Position numbers and translations under genes: made by a program | Shown here: one piece after another, positions 9,045 through 18,356 of the stretch | Position numbering within the stretch: the first letter of the stretch is position 1 | Layout of the letters: each line of letters begins with the position of its first letter | Notes under the pieces: model-generated | What the model saw: only the letters and a program-made list of their open reading frames with translations | What the model was told of the DNA's origin: nothing | The model's database searches: none | Source: Granulicella arctica | Lineage (GTDB): Bacteria > Acidobacteriota > Terriglobia > Terriglobales > Acidobacteriaceae | Direction of reading: 5' to 3' | Assembly (NCBI RefSeq): GCF_025685605.1 | Contig: NZ_JAGTUT010000001.1 | Coordinates: forward strand, 930,001-994,000 | Length of the DNA: 64,000 bases

Positions 9045-10244
9045 ATGGGTAAGCAGGTTATTGAGATTAAGCCGGGCGACCGTCTGGCTGTACTAGAGAA
9101 ACGTCGCAAGTTGAAGATGGCCCGTTCCGCGCACGCCTATGTGCGCGGTAATACCATCCAGTTCTACGAGTGGCTTCAAGGTGGCGAAGGAGCAAAGCTG
9201 CCGCAAGGCCCCGCTATCTGGATCTGCGGCGACTGCCACGCTGGCAATCTCGGTCCCGTTGCCAACGCCGATGGAGCCGTCGAGATTCAGATTCGCGACC
9301 TCGACCAGACCGTCATCGGCAATCCCGCACACGACCTCATCCGCCTCGGCCTCTCGCTCGCCACCGCCGCACGTGGTTCCGACTTGCCCGGCGTCACTAC
9401 CGCCGTCATGCTCGAGCAGATGGTCCAGGGCTACCGCGACGCCTTATCCTCGCCTCGCAAGCCCCTTCTCGATTGCGAGGATGAGGGGCCAGTTCAGATG
9501 GTTCTCGAATCCTCCATGAAGCGTAGCTGGCGCCACCTCGCCGAAGAGCGCATCGAAGACGTAACCCCCAAAATTCCGCTAGGCGATCGCTTCTGGGCAC
9601 TCACTCAGGAGGAGCGCACCGCCATCGATGAGACCTTCGCTCAAGAGGACGTGCGGCAACTCATCAACGGCCTTGAGAAGCGAGAGAACGACGGCAAGAT
9701 TCGCGTGCTCGACGCTGCCTACTGGATGAAGGGCTGCAGCTCCCTCGGACGTATGCGGTACGCCGTACTGCTTGGCATCGGACGCAAACGCGACCGCAAA
9801 TACTGCCTCGTCGACCTGAAAGAAGCCGTCAAGGCCGCCGCACCCGCATCATCCAGGGTGGCCATGCCCGCCGACAACGCGCAGCGCGTCGTCACGGGCG
9901 CTTGCAGTCTTTCGCCCTATCTCGGGGAGCGGATGTTGGCCACACGCTTCCTGCAAAAACCTGTAGTCATGCGCGAATTGATGCCGCAAGACCTCAAGCT
10001 GGAGATGGAGCAACTCACTAGCGAACAAGCCGTTGCAGCCGCGCGCTACCTCTCAGGAGTAGTCGGCAAAGCGCACGCCCGCCAGATGGACAGTTCCGCC
10101 CGCAAGGCCTGGGCCGCCGAACTTGGCCGCAACCAATCGAAAAATCTCGACGCTCCCGGCTGGATGTGGCGCAGTGTCGTCGAACTTATCGCCAGCCACG
10201 AGACCGCTTACCTCGAGCATTGCCGCCGCTACGCCACCGCGTAA
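9045..10244 (+). CDS. DUF2252 family protein (first copy)
   Basis: 399 residues. Family hallmarks are KMARSAHAYVRGNTIQFYEW, ICGDCHAGNLGPV, QIRDLDQT and a C-terminal GKAHARQMD. The GDxHxxN and DxD motifs resemble the catalytic and metal sites of aminoglycoside-phosphotransferase-type kinases, so an unknown small-molecule kinase is a reasonable guess, not established. There is no signal peptide, so it is cytoplasmic. It stands alone between valS and a convergent membrane protein. No Shine-Dalgarno is seen before the ATG. A longer relative lies at 23998-25398. Confidence 0.85.
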   Translation: MGKQVIEIKPGDRLAVLEKRRKLKMARSAHAYVRGNTIQFYEWLQGGEGAKLPQGPAIWICGDCHAGNLGPVANADGAVEIQIRDLDQTVIGNPAHDLIRLGLSLATAARGSDLPGVTTAVMLEQMVQGYRDALSSPRKPLLDCEDEGPVQMVLESSMKRSWRHLAEERIEDVTPKIPLGDRFWALTQEERTAIDETFAQEDVRQLINGLEKRENDGKIRVLDAAYWMKGCSSLGRMRYAVLLGIGRKRDRKYCLVDLKEAVKAAAPASSRVAMPADNAQRVVTGACSLSPYLGERMLATRFLQKPVVMRELMPQDLKLEMEQLTSEQAVAAARYLSGVVGKAHARQMDSSARKAWAAELGRNQSKNLDAPGWMWRSVVELIASHETAYLEHCRRYATA

Positions 10245-10263
10245 CGCGAACTGTCCGCTCAGT

Positions 10264-10677
10264 CTATCGAGCGGGCGGTCCCGCCGTCGCCGCAGGCTCC
10301 GTCTCGACCATCTGCTGGATCTCGACATTCTCATGCTTGATGTCCAGCCGCAGCCGGTTGAACAGGCTCATATAAAAATTGGCCACCCACACCAGCGCAA
10401 ACCAGCTGATGAGATACCCACGCCATCCGTCGTACAGCATCTGAAACCGCGTAATCACTAGAAAAAACGCAGTCACATAATGGCTAAAGCAATACTCACA
10501 GGTAAACAGGTAAAAGAACTTCCGCACCGGCAGCGGCTTGCACTTCTGGCTCTTATCCTTGCACCACTCCCGTGGCTCCCGAAAAACCTCTTCGTGCGTA
10601 ACGGTCCAAGAGGCACACGCAATTGGCAGCGCAAGCAAAAGCAGGTAGGCAAGCTGGCGCGGCAAAGTCATTAACAT
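10264..10677 (-). CDS. Small membrane protein with Cys pairs, unrecognised
   Basis: 137 residues from the ATG at 10677, preceded by TTGAGGA six bases away. Three hydrophobic stretches are visible: residues near 8-25 (QLAYLLLLALPIACASW), a central one after CEYC (FSHYVTAFFLVI) and a third (YLISWFALVWVANFYMSL). Between the first two is a Cys-containing loop (EWCKDKSQKCKPLPVRKFFYLFTCEYC). The CEYCFSHY pattern recalls DUF1360 membrane proteins (CxxCxxxW), a weak resemblance only. It converges on the DUF2252 gene. The function is unknown. Confidence 0.65.
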   Translation of the reverse strand: MLMTLPRQLAYLLLLALPIACASWTVTHEEVFREPREWCKDKSQKCKPLPVRKFFYLFTCEYCFSHYVTAFFLVITRFQMLYDGWRGYLISWFALVWVANFYMSLFNRLRLDIKHENVEIQQMVETEPAATAGPPAR

Positions 10678-10849
10678 AGAAATCCTCAAAAAACAGAACC
10701 CTGAACACCGATCAACGCGGATGGCACCGATCAAGTCCTTACTGCAAGAAAGTCGGTGTGATCCGCACTGTTTGGTGTTAAGCGGCTAAGCCCGTGCGCA
10801 TACAGGACCTTGAGGGATTGGATGCGTCCTGAAGGTTTAGGATGACTGC

Positions 10850-11731
10850 ATGGACTGGAAGAGCAAACGCGTACGCACCATCCTTGAAGCAGCGCTCGCC
10901 GAAGACAAGGCAGCCAACGATGTCACCACGGCCCTCACCGTCTCCCCCACCCTCCAGGCAACCGGCACCATCATCGCGAAACAGGCCTGCGTTATCTCCG
11001 GCCTCGGCTGCATCCCGGTCTTCCTCGATATCTTCGCCAAAATGAGCGGCACGCCCGGCCGCTTCGAGGTCGTCAGCCATCCCGAGATCTTCGACGGTGT
11101 CAAAGTCAAGAAGGGCCAGACCATCGCCGTCATCCGCTACAAGGCCGCAGCGCTGCTCTCCTGCGAGCGCGTCATCCTCAATCTCATCCAGCGCATGAGC
11201 GGCATCGCCACGCTCACCAACGAGTTTGTCAAAGAAGTCGCCCGCACCAAAACCAAAGTCCTTGACACCCGCAAGACCATCCCCGGCCTGCGCGCGCTCG
11301 ACAAGTACGCCGTCTGCTGCGGCGGCGGCGTCAATCATCGCCTCGACCTGCAGGACGGCATCCTCATTAAGAACAATCACATCTCGCTCGGCGGTGGCCT
11401 CCCCACCGCCTTGGAGAATGCCCTGAAGGGCCGCCGCAAAGGTCAGGTCGTCCAGGTAGAAGTCCGCAGCACCGAAGAGCTGCAACAGGCAATCGCCGGT
11501 GGTGCCGAGTCCATCCTCCTCGACAACATGACCCCCGCCGCCGTCAAAAAGGCCGTCAAGCTCATCCGCACCGCCCTGCCTGCAATCCCCATCGAGGCCT
11601 CCGGCAACATGAACCTCAAGACCGTCCGCGCCTACGCCCAGGCAGGAGTCGACTTCGTCTCCGTCGGCGCACTCACCCACTCCGCCATCGCCGCAGACAT
11701 CAGCATGAGGATCGCCGCGGATGCCTCCTAG
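10850..11731 (+). CDS. nadC: Nicotinate-nucleotide pyrophosphorylase (carboxylating)
   Basis: Makes nicotinate mononucleotide from quinolinate and PRPP in de novo NAD synthesis. It has 293 residues, the usual length. Conserved segments are LAEDKAANDVTT, ERVILNLIQRMSGIAT, the PRPP/quinolinate site LDTRKTIPGLRALDKYAV with GGGVNHRLDLQDGILIKNNH, and IPIEASGNMNL. AGGA lies seven bases before the ATG. It is the first gene of a tight cofactor series; its end overlaps the birA start by 11 bases, suggesting translational coupling. Confidence 0.97.
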   Translation: MDWKSKRVRTILEAALAEDKAANDVTTALTVSPTLQATGTIIAKQACVISGLGCIPVFLDIFAKMSGTPGRFEVVSHPEIFDGVKVKKGQTIAVIRYKAAALLSCERVILNLIQRMSGIATLTNEFVKEVARTKTKVLDTRKTIPGLRALDKYAVCCGGGVNHRLDLQDGILIKNNHISLGGGLPTALENALKGRRKGQVVQVEVRSTEELQQAIAGGAESILLDNMTPAAVKKAVKLIRTALPAIPIEASGNMNLKTVRAYAQAGVDFVSVGALTHSAIAADISMRIAADAS

Positions 11732-12530
11732 CTCCGCCGCAACCTTCGACGTCACCGCCGTAGAGTCTGCGATCGCCAACACTCAATTCGCAGGGCTCGT
11801 ACAGCACTTTCCCTCCGTCGGCTCGACCAGCACCCTCGCGCTCGAAGCCGCACAGTCCGGCACTAAAGGTGGCGTCTGGACCGCAGACGAACAGACTGCT
11901 GGCAGAGGTCGCGGTGGTCACGCCTGGCACTCCACCGCAGGTGACGGCCTCTACGTCAGCATCCTCGTCCAGCCCCGTATCGCGCTCGCGCAAGCCCTCA
12001 AACTCTCCCTCGCCACCGGTCTCGCCGCACAGTCCGCCATCGCTGAAACCACCGGCATGCAGCCTGACATCCGCTGGCCCAACGATCTCCTCCTCAACAC
12101 CCGCAAGTGCGGCGGCATCCTCGTCGAAACCGCCATCGCTCCGCAAGCCGCAGACGAGCCAGCCATGCTCCGCTACGCCGTCATCGGCATCGGCATCAAC
12201 GTCAATCACGCTGACTTTCCTCCCGACTTAGCCACGCTCGCCACCTCCCTCCGCCGCGAAACAGGAACACCCTGGCCCCGCGAACCTCTGCTCGCCGCCC
12301 TCCTCCGCGCCCTCGATCACGAGATTCACCTTCTCGCGGACGCGAATGATGACCTCCTCGAACGCTTCGCCAACGCCTCGAGTTGGGTCCGCGGCAAACG
12401 CGTCCGTGTAGGTGAAGCCGAAAGCTATACTGGCGTAACCTGTGGCCTCAACGCGGAAGGTTTTCTGATGATCGAAGGCGACGACGGCAAGCGCCACACG
12501 GTCCTCTCAGGCGGCGTCCGCCCTGCTTAG
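11721..12530 (+). CDS. birA: Biotin--[acetyl-CoA-carboxylase] ligase
   Basis: Attaches biotin to the carboxyl carrier protein. It has 269 residues and the catalytic domain only; there is no N-terminal helix-turn-helix, so it should not act as a repressor as E. coli BirA does. Visible motifs are STSTLALEAA, the biotinyl-AMP loop TAGRGRGGHAW, DIRWPNDLLL, KCGGILVE and IGIGINVNH, followed by a small C-terminal SH3-like part with an SGGVRP end. It starts inside the end of nadC and is followed by coaX after 14 bases. Confidence 0.95.
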   Translation: MPPSSAATFDVTAVESAIANTQFAGLVQHFPSVGSTSTLALEAAQSGTKGGVWTADEQTAGRGRGGHAWHSTAGDGLYVSILVQPRIALAQALKLSLATGLAAQSAIAETTGMQPDIRWPNDLLLNTRKCGGILVETAIAPQAADEPAMLRYAVIGIGINVNHADFPPDLATLATSLRRETGTPWPREPLLAALLRALDHEIHLLADANDDLLERFANASSWVRGKRVRVGEAESYTGVTCGLNAEGFLMIEGDDGKRHTVLSGGVRPA

Positions 12531-12544
12531 GCAAAGGAGTTTCG

Positions 12545-13342
12545 ATGCTGCTGGCGATTGATGTAGGCAACTCCAACACGGTCTTCGCGCTGTATAAACT
12601 CGCCCCCGGCACACCCGCCGAGGTCGTCGCCGATTGGCGCATGACCACCCCCTCCGGTCAGACCACCGACGAGTTCGGCAGCACCCTCCGCAACATCTTC
12701 GCCCAGCGCGGCCTCGACCTGAACGTCGTCGATGGCATCGCCGTCTCCTCCGTCGTGCCCCCGCTCGACTGGATGCTCCGCCAGGTCTGCGAGCTTTACT
12801 TCAAAGTAAAACCACTCTTCATCGAGCCCGGCGTCAAGACCGGCCTCCCCGTCCTCACCGACAACCCAGCCGAGGTCGGAGCCGACCGTATCGCCAACTG
12901 CGTCGCCGCCTTCGACAAGTTCGGCGGTCCCACCATCGTCGTCGACATGGGCACCGCCACCACCTTCGATGTCATCTCGAAAAAAGGCGAATTCCTCGGC
13001 GGCGCCATCGCCCCCGGCCTCGGCATCTCCGCCGAAGCCCTCTTCGCCAAAGCCGCCCGCCTGCCTCGCATCGAAGTAAAAAAGCCCGCCAAGATCATAG
13101 GCACCGGCACCGTCGACAACATCCAGATCGGCCTCTACTACGGCTACATCGGCCTCGTCGACGGCATCCTCGAACGCATGATCGTCGAGACCGGCCCCGA
13201 CACCAACACCGTCGCCACCGGCGGCCTCGCCCGCCTCATCGCTGGCGGCTCAAAATACCTCAAAACCGTAGACGACATGCTCACCCTCACCGGCCTCCGC
13301 ATCATCTACGAGCGTCATCAGGAACGCAGCCGCAAACGCTGA
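12545..13342 (+). CDS. coaX: Type III pantothenate kinase
   Basis: First step of coenzyme A synthesis. It has 265 residues with the ASKHA fold: phosphate loop AIDVGNSNTVFALY at the N-terminus, GADRIANCVAAF, VVDMGTATTFDVI, and GGAIAPGLGISAEALF. A strong AAAGGAG lies six bases before the ATG. The stop codon overlaps the start of the next gene (TGATG). It follows nadC and birA, grouping NAD, biotin and CoA synthesis in one transcript. Confidence 0.97.
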   Translation: MLLAIDVGNSNTVFALYKLAPGTPAEVVADWRMTTPSGQTTDEFGSTLRNIFAQRGLDLNVVDGIAVSSVVPPLDWMLRQVCELYFKVKPLFIEPGVKTGLPVLTDNPAEVGADRIANCVAAFDKFGGPTIVVDMGTATTFDVISKKGEFLGGAIAPGLGISAEALFAKAARLPRIEVKKPAKIIGTGTVDNIQIGLYYGYIGLVDGILERMIVETGPDTNTVATGGLARLIAGGSKYLKTVDDMLTLTGLRIIYERHQERSRKR

Positions 13343-14052
13343 TGCAAAATTACTTCAACTACTTCACCGAGATCGAGGAGCGCTTCCAGCAACGCCGCGG
13401 TTCCCTCCTCATGCTCTCCACCCTCGATTGGGCTCTCATCGAAACATGGCGTGAAGCAGGCATCCCGCTCGAAGCCGTCCTGCGCGGCATCGATGAATCC
13501 TTCGATAAGCACGACGCAAAGGCTCGCCGAGCGACCACCCGCACCCGCAAGGTCAATGGCCTGGCATGGTGCGCCCAGGCCGTCATGGAAGCCGTCGAGC
13601 AGGCCAAGGAAGCAGCCATCGGCGCAGCCAAACCGCAGGATGACCGCGAGAGTGGCTTCGAGTTCGAACGCGTAGCTCGCTACCTGCACCAGAACGCCAC
13701 CCGCATCGAAGCAGCCCAACTCCTGCCACCCGCAGACGCCATCGCCACCGAAACAGCCTCACGCCTGCGCGGCCTTGCCGAAGGCCTCCAGGCCGAACCC
13801 ATCACCTCTCTCGAAGAGCTGGACCGCACCCTCAGCGTCCTCGAAGAACGCCTCTTCGCCGCCCTGATGACCGCGGCACCCGAGGATGAACTCATGGCCC
13901 TCAAGGAGCAGGCCGCCCGTGAACTAGCTCCCTACAAGGGCAAGATGCAGGCGGTCCAAATCAAACAGGTCCAGCAGCAATTCCTGCAAAAGAAAATGCT
14001 CGAAACCCGCAGCCTTCCCCGCCTGAGCCTCTTCTACATGAGCCTCGACTGA
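13342..14052 (+). CDS. Unrecognised helical protein coupled to coaX
   Basis: 236 residues from an ATG overlapping the coaX stop by one base; the same frame is open far upstream but that part is only the shadow of coaX. The protein is largely alpha-helical and charged, with a long stretch likely to form a coiled coil (LEELDRTLSVLEERLFAAL and QAVQIKQVQQQFLQKKMLE). There is no signal peptide or membrane segment. The N-terminal motif DWALIETWREAGIPLEAVLRG is striking but I cannot name the family. The tight coupling suggests the gene is real and expressed with the cofactor genes. Confidence 0.75.
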   Translation: MQNYFNYFTEIEERFQQRRGSLLMLSTLDWALIETWREAGIPLEAVLRGIDESFDKHDAKARRATTRTRKVNGLAWCAQAVMEAVEQAKEAAIGAAKPQDDRESGFEFERVARYLHQNATRIEAAQLLPPADAIATETASRLRGLAEGLQAEPITSLEELDRTLSVLEERLFAALMTAAPEDELMALKEQAARELAPYKGKMQAVQIKQVQQQFLQKKMLETRSLPRLSLFYMSLD

Positions 14053-14122
14053 AGCACGGAAGCCCACCCACGCAGGGTGCCCGCACGGCAGCGCAAGCCG
14101 CAACGTAAACTAACAACACCTC

Positions 14123-15376
14123 ATGAACATCCAAATCGACACCATGATCTACGGCGGTGCCGGCACAGCACCCCTCCCCGACGGCACCACCATCGCCGTA
14201 CCCTTCACCCTCCCCGGCGAACATGTAACCATAAACGGTCACAATGAAGTCTCCGCCATCCTTGAAGCTTCACCCGACCGTGTCCCCGCACCCTGCCCCC
14301 ACTTCGGCCCCTGCGGCGGCTGCCAGTATCAACACGCGACCTACCCCGCCCAGACCCGGATCAAACAAACAATCCTCCACAAGACACTAGCCACCACCGG
14401 TCTCACCAACCTCCCCGAAACCGTCATCCACACTGCAGAGCCATGGGGCTACCGCAACCGCATCCGCCTGCGTGTAGCCATCGTCGACGGCACACTCCGC
14501 ATCGGCTACAACCGCCGCGGCACCTACGAGATGCTGCCCATCGTCGCCTGCCCCATCTCTGCGCCGCTCCTCCTCCGGGCCGCAGAAGCCGTACTAGCCG
14601 CCGCCGCAGCAACCCAGACATGGGACCGCAAACTCAATGAAATCGAACTCTTCACCAATAGCGACCAGTCATCGCTACAAATAACCTTCTTCCTGCGCAC
14701 CGAAAAAGCCATCGACCTCAAGGCCTTCTGCACCCAACTTAAATTCACCATCCCCGAGCTGGCCGGAGCAGGCATCACCATCGTCGGCGAGTCCGGCCGC
14801 AAGGACCAGCCCGGCGCAAACTGGGGCGCAGCCGGTCTCCAATATCGAGCCGCCGGTCGCGACTACTGGGTCACGCGCGGCAACTTTTTTCAGGTCAATC
14901 GCTTCCTCGTCGACGCCCTCATCGCGCTCGTCACCGCCGACCGCACCGGCACCCTCGCATGGGACCTCTACGCCGGCGTAGGCCTCTTCTCCCGCATCCT
15001 TACCGAAACCTTCACCACCGTCGTCGGCGTAGAAACTATCGTCGGCGATCTGGCCAACGTCCTCAAAGGCAGCACCCACCGCGCCGTAGGCTCCACGGTG
15101 CTCGACTTCCTCCGCATGGCCATCCTCCAGCGCGAGCGCCCCGACCTCATCGTCATGGACCCGCCCCGCGCCGGCATCGGCCTCGAAGCCTGCGAACTCC
15201 TCGGCCGCATTCAGGCCCCACAGATGGTCTACGTCTCCTGCGATCCCGTCACCCTCGCCCGCGATCTCAAGGCGATGGTAGACTCCGGCTACACGATCCA
15301 ACAGCTTCACCAGGTCGACCTGTTCCCCCAGACCTTCCACATGGAGACAGTCGTCCTACTCACCCGCTTACCGTAG
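14123..15376 (+). CDS. rlmD: 23S rRNA (uracil-5-)-methyltransferase, RlmD/RumA type
   Basis: 417 residues of the TrmA/RlmD family, which puts a methyl group on C5 of uridine in 23S rRNA. The N-terminal TRAM domain (residues 1-50) is followed by the iron-sulfur Cys motif CPHFGPCGGCQYQH (Cys58, 64 and 67, with a fourth Cys near 142). The SAM-binding motif is DLYAGVGLFS; the catalytic region has DPPRAG, YVSCDPVTLARDL with the nucleophilic Cys, and DLFPQTFHMETV. Bacterial paralogues RlmCD and RlmD cannot be separated from sequence alone, so the symbol is tentative. TAAACT lies 11 bases before the ATG; no Shine-Dalgarno is seen. Confidence 0.88.
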   Translation: MNIQIDTMIYGGAGTAPLPDGTTIAVPFTLPGEHVTINGHNEVSAILEASPDRVPAPCPHFGPCGGCQYQHATYPAQTRIKQTILHKTLATTGLTNLPETVIHTAEPWGYRNRIRLRVAIVDGTLRIGYNRRGTYEMLPIVACPISAPLLLRAAEAVLAAAAATQTWDRKLNEIELFTNSDQSSLQITFFLRTEKAIDLKAFCTQLKFTIPELAGAGITIVGESGRKDQPGANWGAAGLQYRAAGRDYWVTRGNFFQVNRFLVDALIALVTADRTGTLAWDLYAGVGLFSRILTETFTTVVGVETIVGDLANVLKGSTHRAVGSTVLDFLRMAILQRERPDLIVMDPPRAGIGLEACELLGRIQAPQMVYVSCDPVTLARDLKAMVDSGYTIQQLHQVDLFPQTFHMETVVLLTRLP

Positions 15377-15396
15377 AGCAGCACCGGCGGGGAACG

Positions 15397-18144
15397 ATGC
15401 CACCAGCACGCCCCGCCCTCACCAGCGGCAGCATTCAACGCGACCTTTGGCCCCAGGCAGCCGTAGAGCCCCTGCGCGTCCGCCGCGCTCCTCTGCTCGC
15501 CGCCGCCGTCTGCTTCGCCATCGGCACCGTCATGGCGCGCCACTGGCAGCCCCCCATCGTCCTTCTACTCGCCCTCGCCCTGCTAGCCGCCCTTGCATGG
15601 CTTGGCTTCCGCCAAAGCGCCCGAGCCTCGATCGCCGCCGTCGCCGCCATCTGGGTCGTCACCGGCCTCTGGTGCGCCGAGATTCAACCCGTCCCCTCTG
15701 CTCAACAAACACTCCTCACCTACGCAGACGGCCTCAGCCGAACCGTACGCGGCCACATCATCCGCATCCAGGAGCTCCCACCCAACGCCCCCACGAACGA
15801 CGCCGACACCGAAGCAAGAGACTGGTCAGAGGACGCCGCTGAGACCCAACCAGCAACCCTCTCCATCGACCTCGCCCTAGACTCCATCGAACAAGTTACT
15901 CCCGACCTCGCATGGATGGTCCCCTTGGCCGATGGCGAAGGCGGCATCCGCATCACCGTCCTTGGCACAGCAAACACCTTCACCTGCGGCGACCTCCTCG
16001 AAGCTCCCGTACGCCTCAAGGTACCCGAACGCTACCGAGATCCCGGCGCATGGCAGTACGCCGACTACCTCCTCGACCAGGGGATCGGCGCCCACGCCAA
16101 CATCAAGGCAGCCGCCATCACCCGCCTGCCAAAGCCCCTGGCAAATTGGAACCCCCGCTGCCGCCTCTACGCCGCACAGGCGTGGGCCGCCAACCGCCTC
16201 ACCCGCTACATCCACTCCCGCGCCAACAACACCCTCCCAGCCCTCGCCCGCCTCAGCCCCGACGACGCCGGCATGCTCAACGCCATGCTCTTCGGCGACC
16301 GCACCCGCCTCAGCCACACCCTCCGCCTCGGCTTCGAGCGCACCGGCTCCTTCCACCTCTTCGTCGTCTCCGGCATGCACGTCGCCCTCCTCGCCGGAGG
16401 CATCTTCTGGTTCTCCCGCAGACTGCGCCTCGGCGATCTCAGCGCCACCCTCCTCACCATCGCCCTCACCACCGCATACGCCCTCATCACCGGCTTCGGC
16501 GCACCCATCCAGCGCGCCCTCGCCATGGCGACCATCTTCCTCATCACACGCCTCCTCTCACGCGACCGCAGCGTCCTCAACGCCCTCGGCGCAGCCGCCC
16601 TTGTAGTCCTCGTATGGTCCCCGCGCAGCCTCTTCGAAGCCAGCTTCCAGATGACCTTCCTCGCCATCGTTGCTATTGCGGGCATCGCCATCCCCCTCGG
16701 CGAGTGGAGCTTCCTCCCCCACGCACGCGCCACCCGCAACATCAGCGACCGCTGGCTCGATGTAGGCCTCCCACCGCGCCTCGCCCAACTCCGCGTCATG
16801 CTCCGGCTCTTCGGCGAACCCCTCACGCCCATCCATCGCCGCGCCGCCACACTCCCCGCCAGGCTTCTCCGCTCACTCCTCTGGGCTCTCGAACTCTTCC
16901 TCATCGGCATCGTCGCCGAGATGGTCATGGTCCTGCCCATGGCCATCTACTTCCATCGGGCCACCGTCTTCGCCCTCCCCACCAACATGCTCAGCATCCC
17001 GCTCGTCGCCGTCCTCGCGCCCGCCGCCATTCTCACCTTCCTCGCCTCACTCCTAAACCCCTGGCTCGCCGCTCTCCCCGGAGCCGCAACCGCGCTCCTC
17101 CTCCACGGCATTATCGCCATCATCGGTCACATCACCCACGTAGCCAGCGCTGACCTCCGTATCCCCGGTCCCGCGCTTTGGATCGCCCTCTGCGTCGTCG
17201 CCTGCTGGGTCTTCTGCTGCTGGGCTGTTCGCCACTCCCTCCGCGGTGCCGTCATCGCCACCATCGTCCTTCCCCTGGCCGCGGTGGCCGTCCTCTGGCC
17301 GGAGCCATCCCTCACCACTCCCGGCCAGCTCGAGGTCACTGCCATCGACATAGGCCAGGGAGACTCCCTCCTCCTCGTCGCACCCACCGGCCAGACCATG
17401 CTCATGGACGCAGGCGGACCCACCGGCGCCCTCAGAGAAACCTCCGAAGCCACCAGCCGCTTCGACGTAGGCGAGCAGGTCGTCGCCCCCTATCTCTGGT
17501 CCCGCCGCATCCGCCGCCTCGACATCCTCGCCCTCAGCCACGCCCACAGCGACCACATGGGCGGCATGCCCGCCATCCTCCGCAGCTTCCACCCCCGCGA
17601 GCTCTGGGTTTCGATCGACCCCAGCTCAGCCGCCTACGCCGACCTCCTCCGCGAAGCCGCCACCCTCGGCATCGCCGTCCGTCATCTCCACGCCGGTCAA
17701 ACCCTCCCCTGGGCTGGAACCCAGGTCGAAGTCCTCGCGCCCGCCGCGACCTACACCAACCCCCGCGCCCCCACCAACGACGACTCTCTAGTCCTCCGCC
17801 TGCAATACGGTCAGTCCTCCGTCCTCTTAGCAGGAGACGCCGAAGCCGCCAGCGAGCGCGCCATGCTCACCGCCAGCCTCCTCCATCCCGTCACCCTGTT
17901 GAAGGTAGGCCACCACGGCAGCCGCACCTCCACCGGCCTGCCTTTCCTCACCGCCCTCGCCCCCCACGACGCCATCATCTCCGTCGGCCGCAACAACACC
18001 TTCGGCCACCCAAGAGCCGAGGTCATCACCCGCCTCGCCGAAGCCCACACCCGCCTCTACCGCACCGACGAGTTCGGCCTGACCACCTTCCTCCTCACCC
18101 CGGACGGCCAGATCCAGGAGATCACCGGCGCAGCCGACAACTAG
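15397..18144 (+). CDS. comEC: ComEC/Rec2 DNA internalisation protein
   Basis: Inner-membrane channel for DNA uptake. It has 915 residues from the ATG at 15397 (GGCGGGGA upstream); the frame is open further upstream only as a shadow of the methyltransferase gene. The order is N-terminal membrane segments, an OB-like DUF4131 part, the competence domain of many hydrophobic helices with FHLFVVSGMHVALLAGG and GAPIQRALAMA, then a C-terminal metallo-beta-lactamase domain with DIGQGDSLLL, LSHAHSDHMGGM (about residue 713), LLAGDAE and KVGHHGSRTST. All zinc-ligand motifs are present, so the protein looks intact. Confidence 0.95.
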   Translation: MPPARPALTSGSIQRDLWPQAAVEPLRVRRAPLLAAAVCFAIGTVMARHWQPPIVLLLALALLAALAWLGFRQSARASIAAVAAIWVVTGLWCAEIQPVPSAQQTLLTYADGLSRTVRGHIIRIQELPPNAPTNDADTEARDWSEDAAETQPATLSIDLALDSIEQVTPDLAWMVPLADGEGGIRITVLGTANTFTCGDLLEAPVRLKVPERYRDPGAWQYADYLLDQGIGAHANIKAAAITRLPKPLANWNPRCRLYAAQAWAANRLTRYIHSRANNTLPALARLSPDDAGMLNAMLFGDRTRLSHTLRLGFERTGSFHLFVVSGMHVALLAGGIFWFSRRLRLGDLSATLLTIALTTAYALITGFGAPIQRALAMATIFLITRLLSRDRSVLNALGAAALVVLVWSPRSLFEASFQMTFLAIVAIAGIAIPLGEWSFLPHARATRNISDRWLDVGLPPRLAQLRVMLRLFGEPLTPIHRRAATLPARLLRSLLWALELFLIGIVAEMVMVLPMAIYFHRATVFALPTNMLSIPLVAVLAPAAILTFLASLLNPWLAALPGAATALLLHGIIAIIGHITHVASADLRIPGPALWIALCVVACWVFCCWAVRHSLRGAVIATIVLPLAAVAVLWPEPSLTTPGQLEVTAIDIGQGDSLLLVAPTGQTMLMDAGGPTGALRETSEATSRFDVGEQVVAPYLWSRRIRRLDILALSHAHSDHMGGMPAILRSFHPRELWVSIDPSSAAYADLLREAATLGIAVRHLHAGQTLPWAGTQVEVLAPAATYTNPRAPTNDDSLVLRLQYGQSSVLLAGDAEAASERAMLTASLLHPVTLLKVGHHGSRTSTGLPFLTALAPHDAIISVGRNNTFGHPRAEVITRLAEAHTRLYRTDEFGLTTFLLTPDGQIQEITGAADN

Positions 18145-18205
18145 GCAAATACTCCGCTTCTCTTCACTTCAATTATTCGTTCTTCCAGGATCGTCCTGTT
18201 GAGGG

Positions 18206-18265
18206 CACCGCTTCAGCCGTGCCATGAGCTCACATGGCACTACGGCTTTAGCCGCTGAGGTACGT
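18206..18265. repeat. Palindromic intergenic element
   Basis: Contains AGCCGTGCCATG facing CATGGCACTACGGCT around an AGCTCA centre (18215-18247), followed at once by a second small hairpin (GGCTTTAGCC) and CTGAGGTACGTT. The form is that of a REP-type element; GGCTTTAGCC-CTGAGGTA strings recall repeats of acidobacterial genomes, from memory. It lies downstream of comEC and could also slow transcription. I see no other full copy in the window. Confidence 0.45.
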
Positions 18266-18356
18266 TCCGCTCCAGTTCACCTGGAATAAGAGCTTTGACC
18301 AATAAAAAGGGGCAGACGGCAAGTGCCATCCACCCCTCTAAATCCCAAACAAAAAA

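Noticed and set aside
15912..17153. A 413-codon Arg/Pro/His-rich frame in the comEC region
   Set aside because: Composition is that of a shifted high-GC frame; comEC motifs lie in the other frame.
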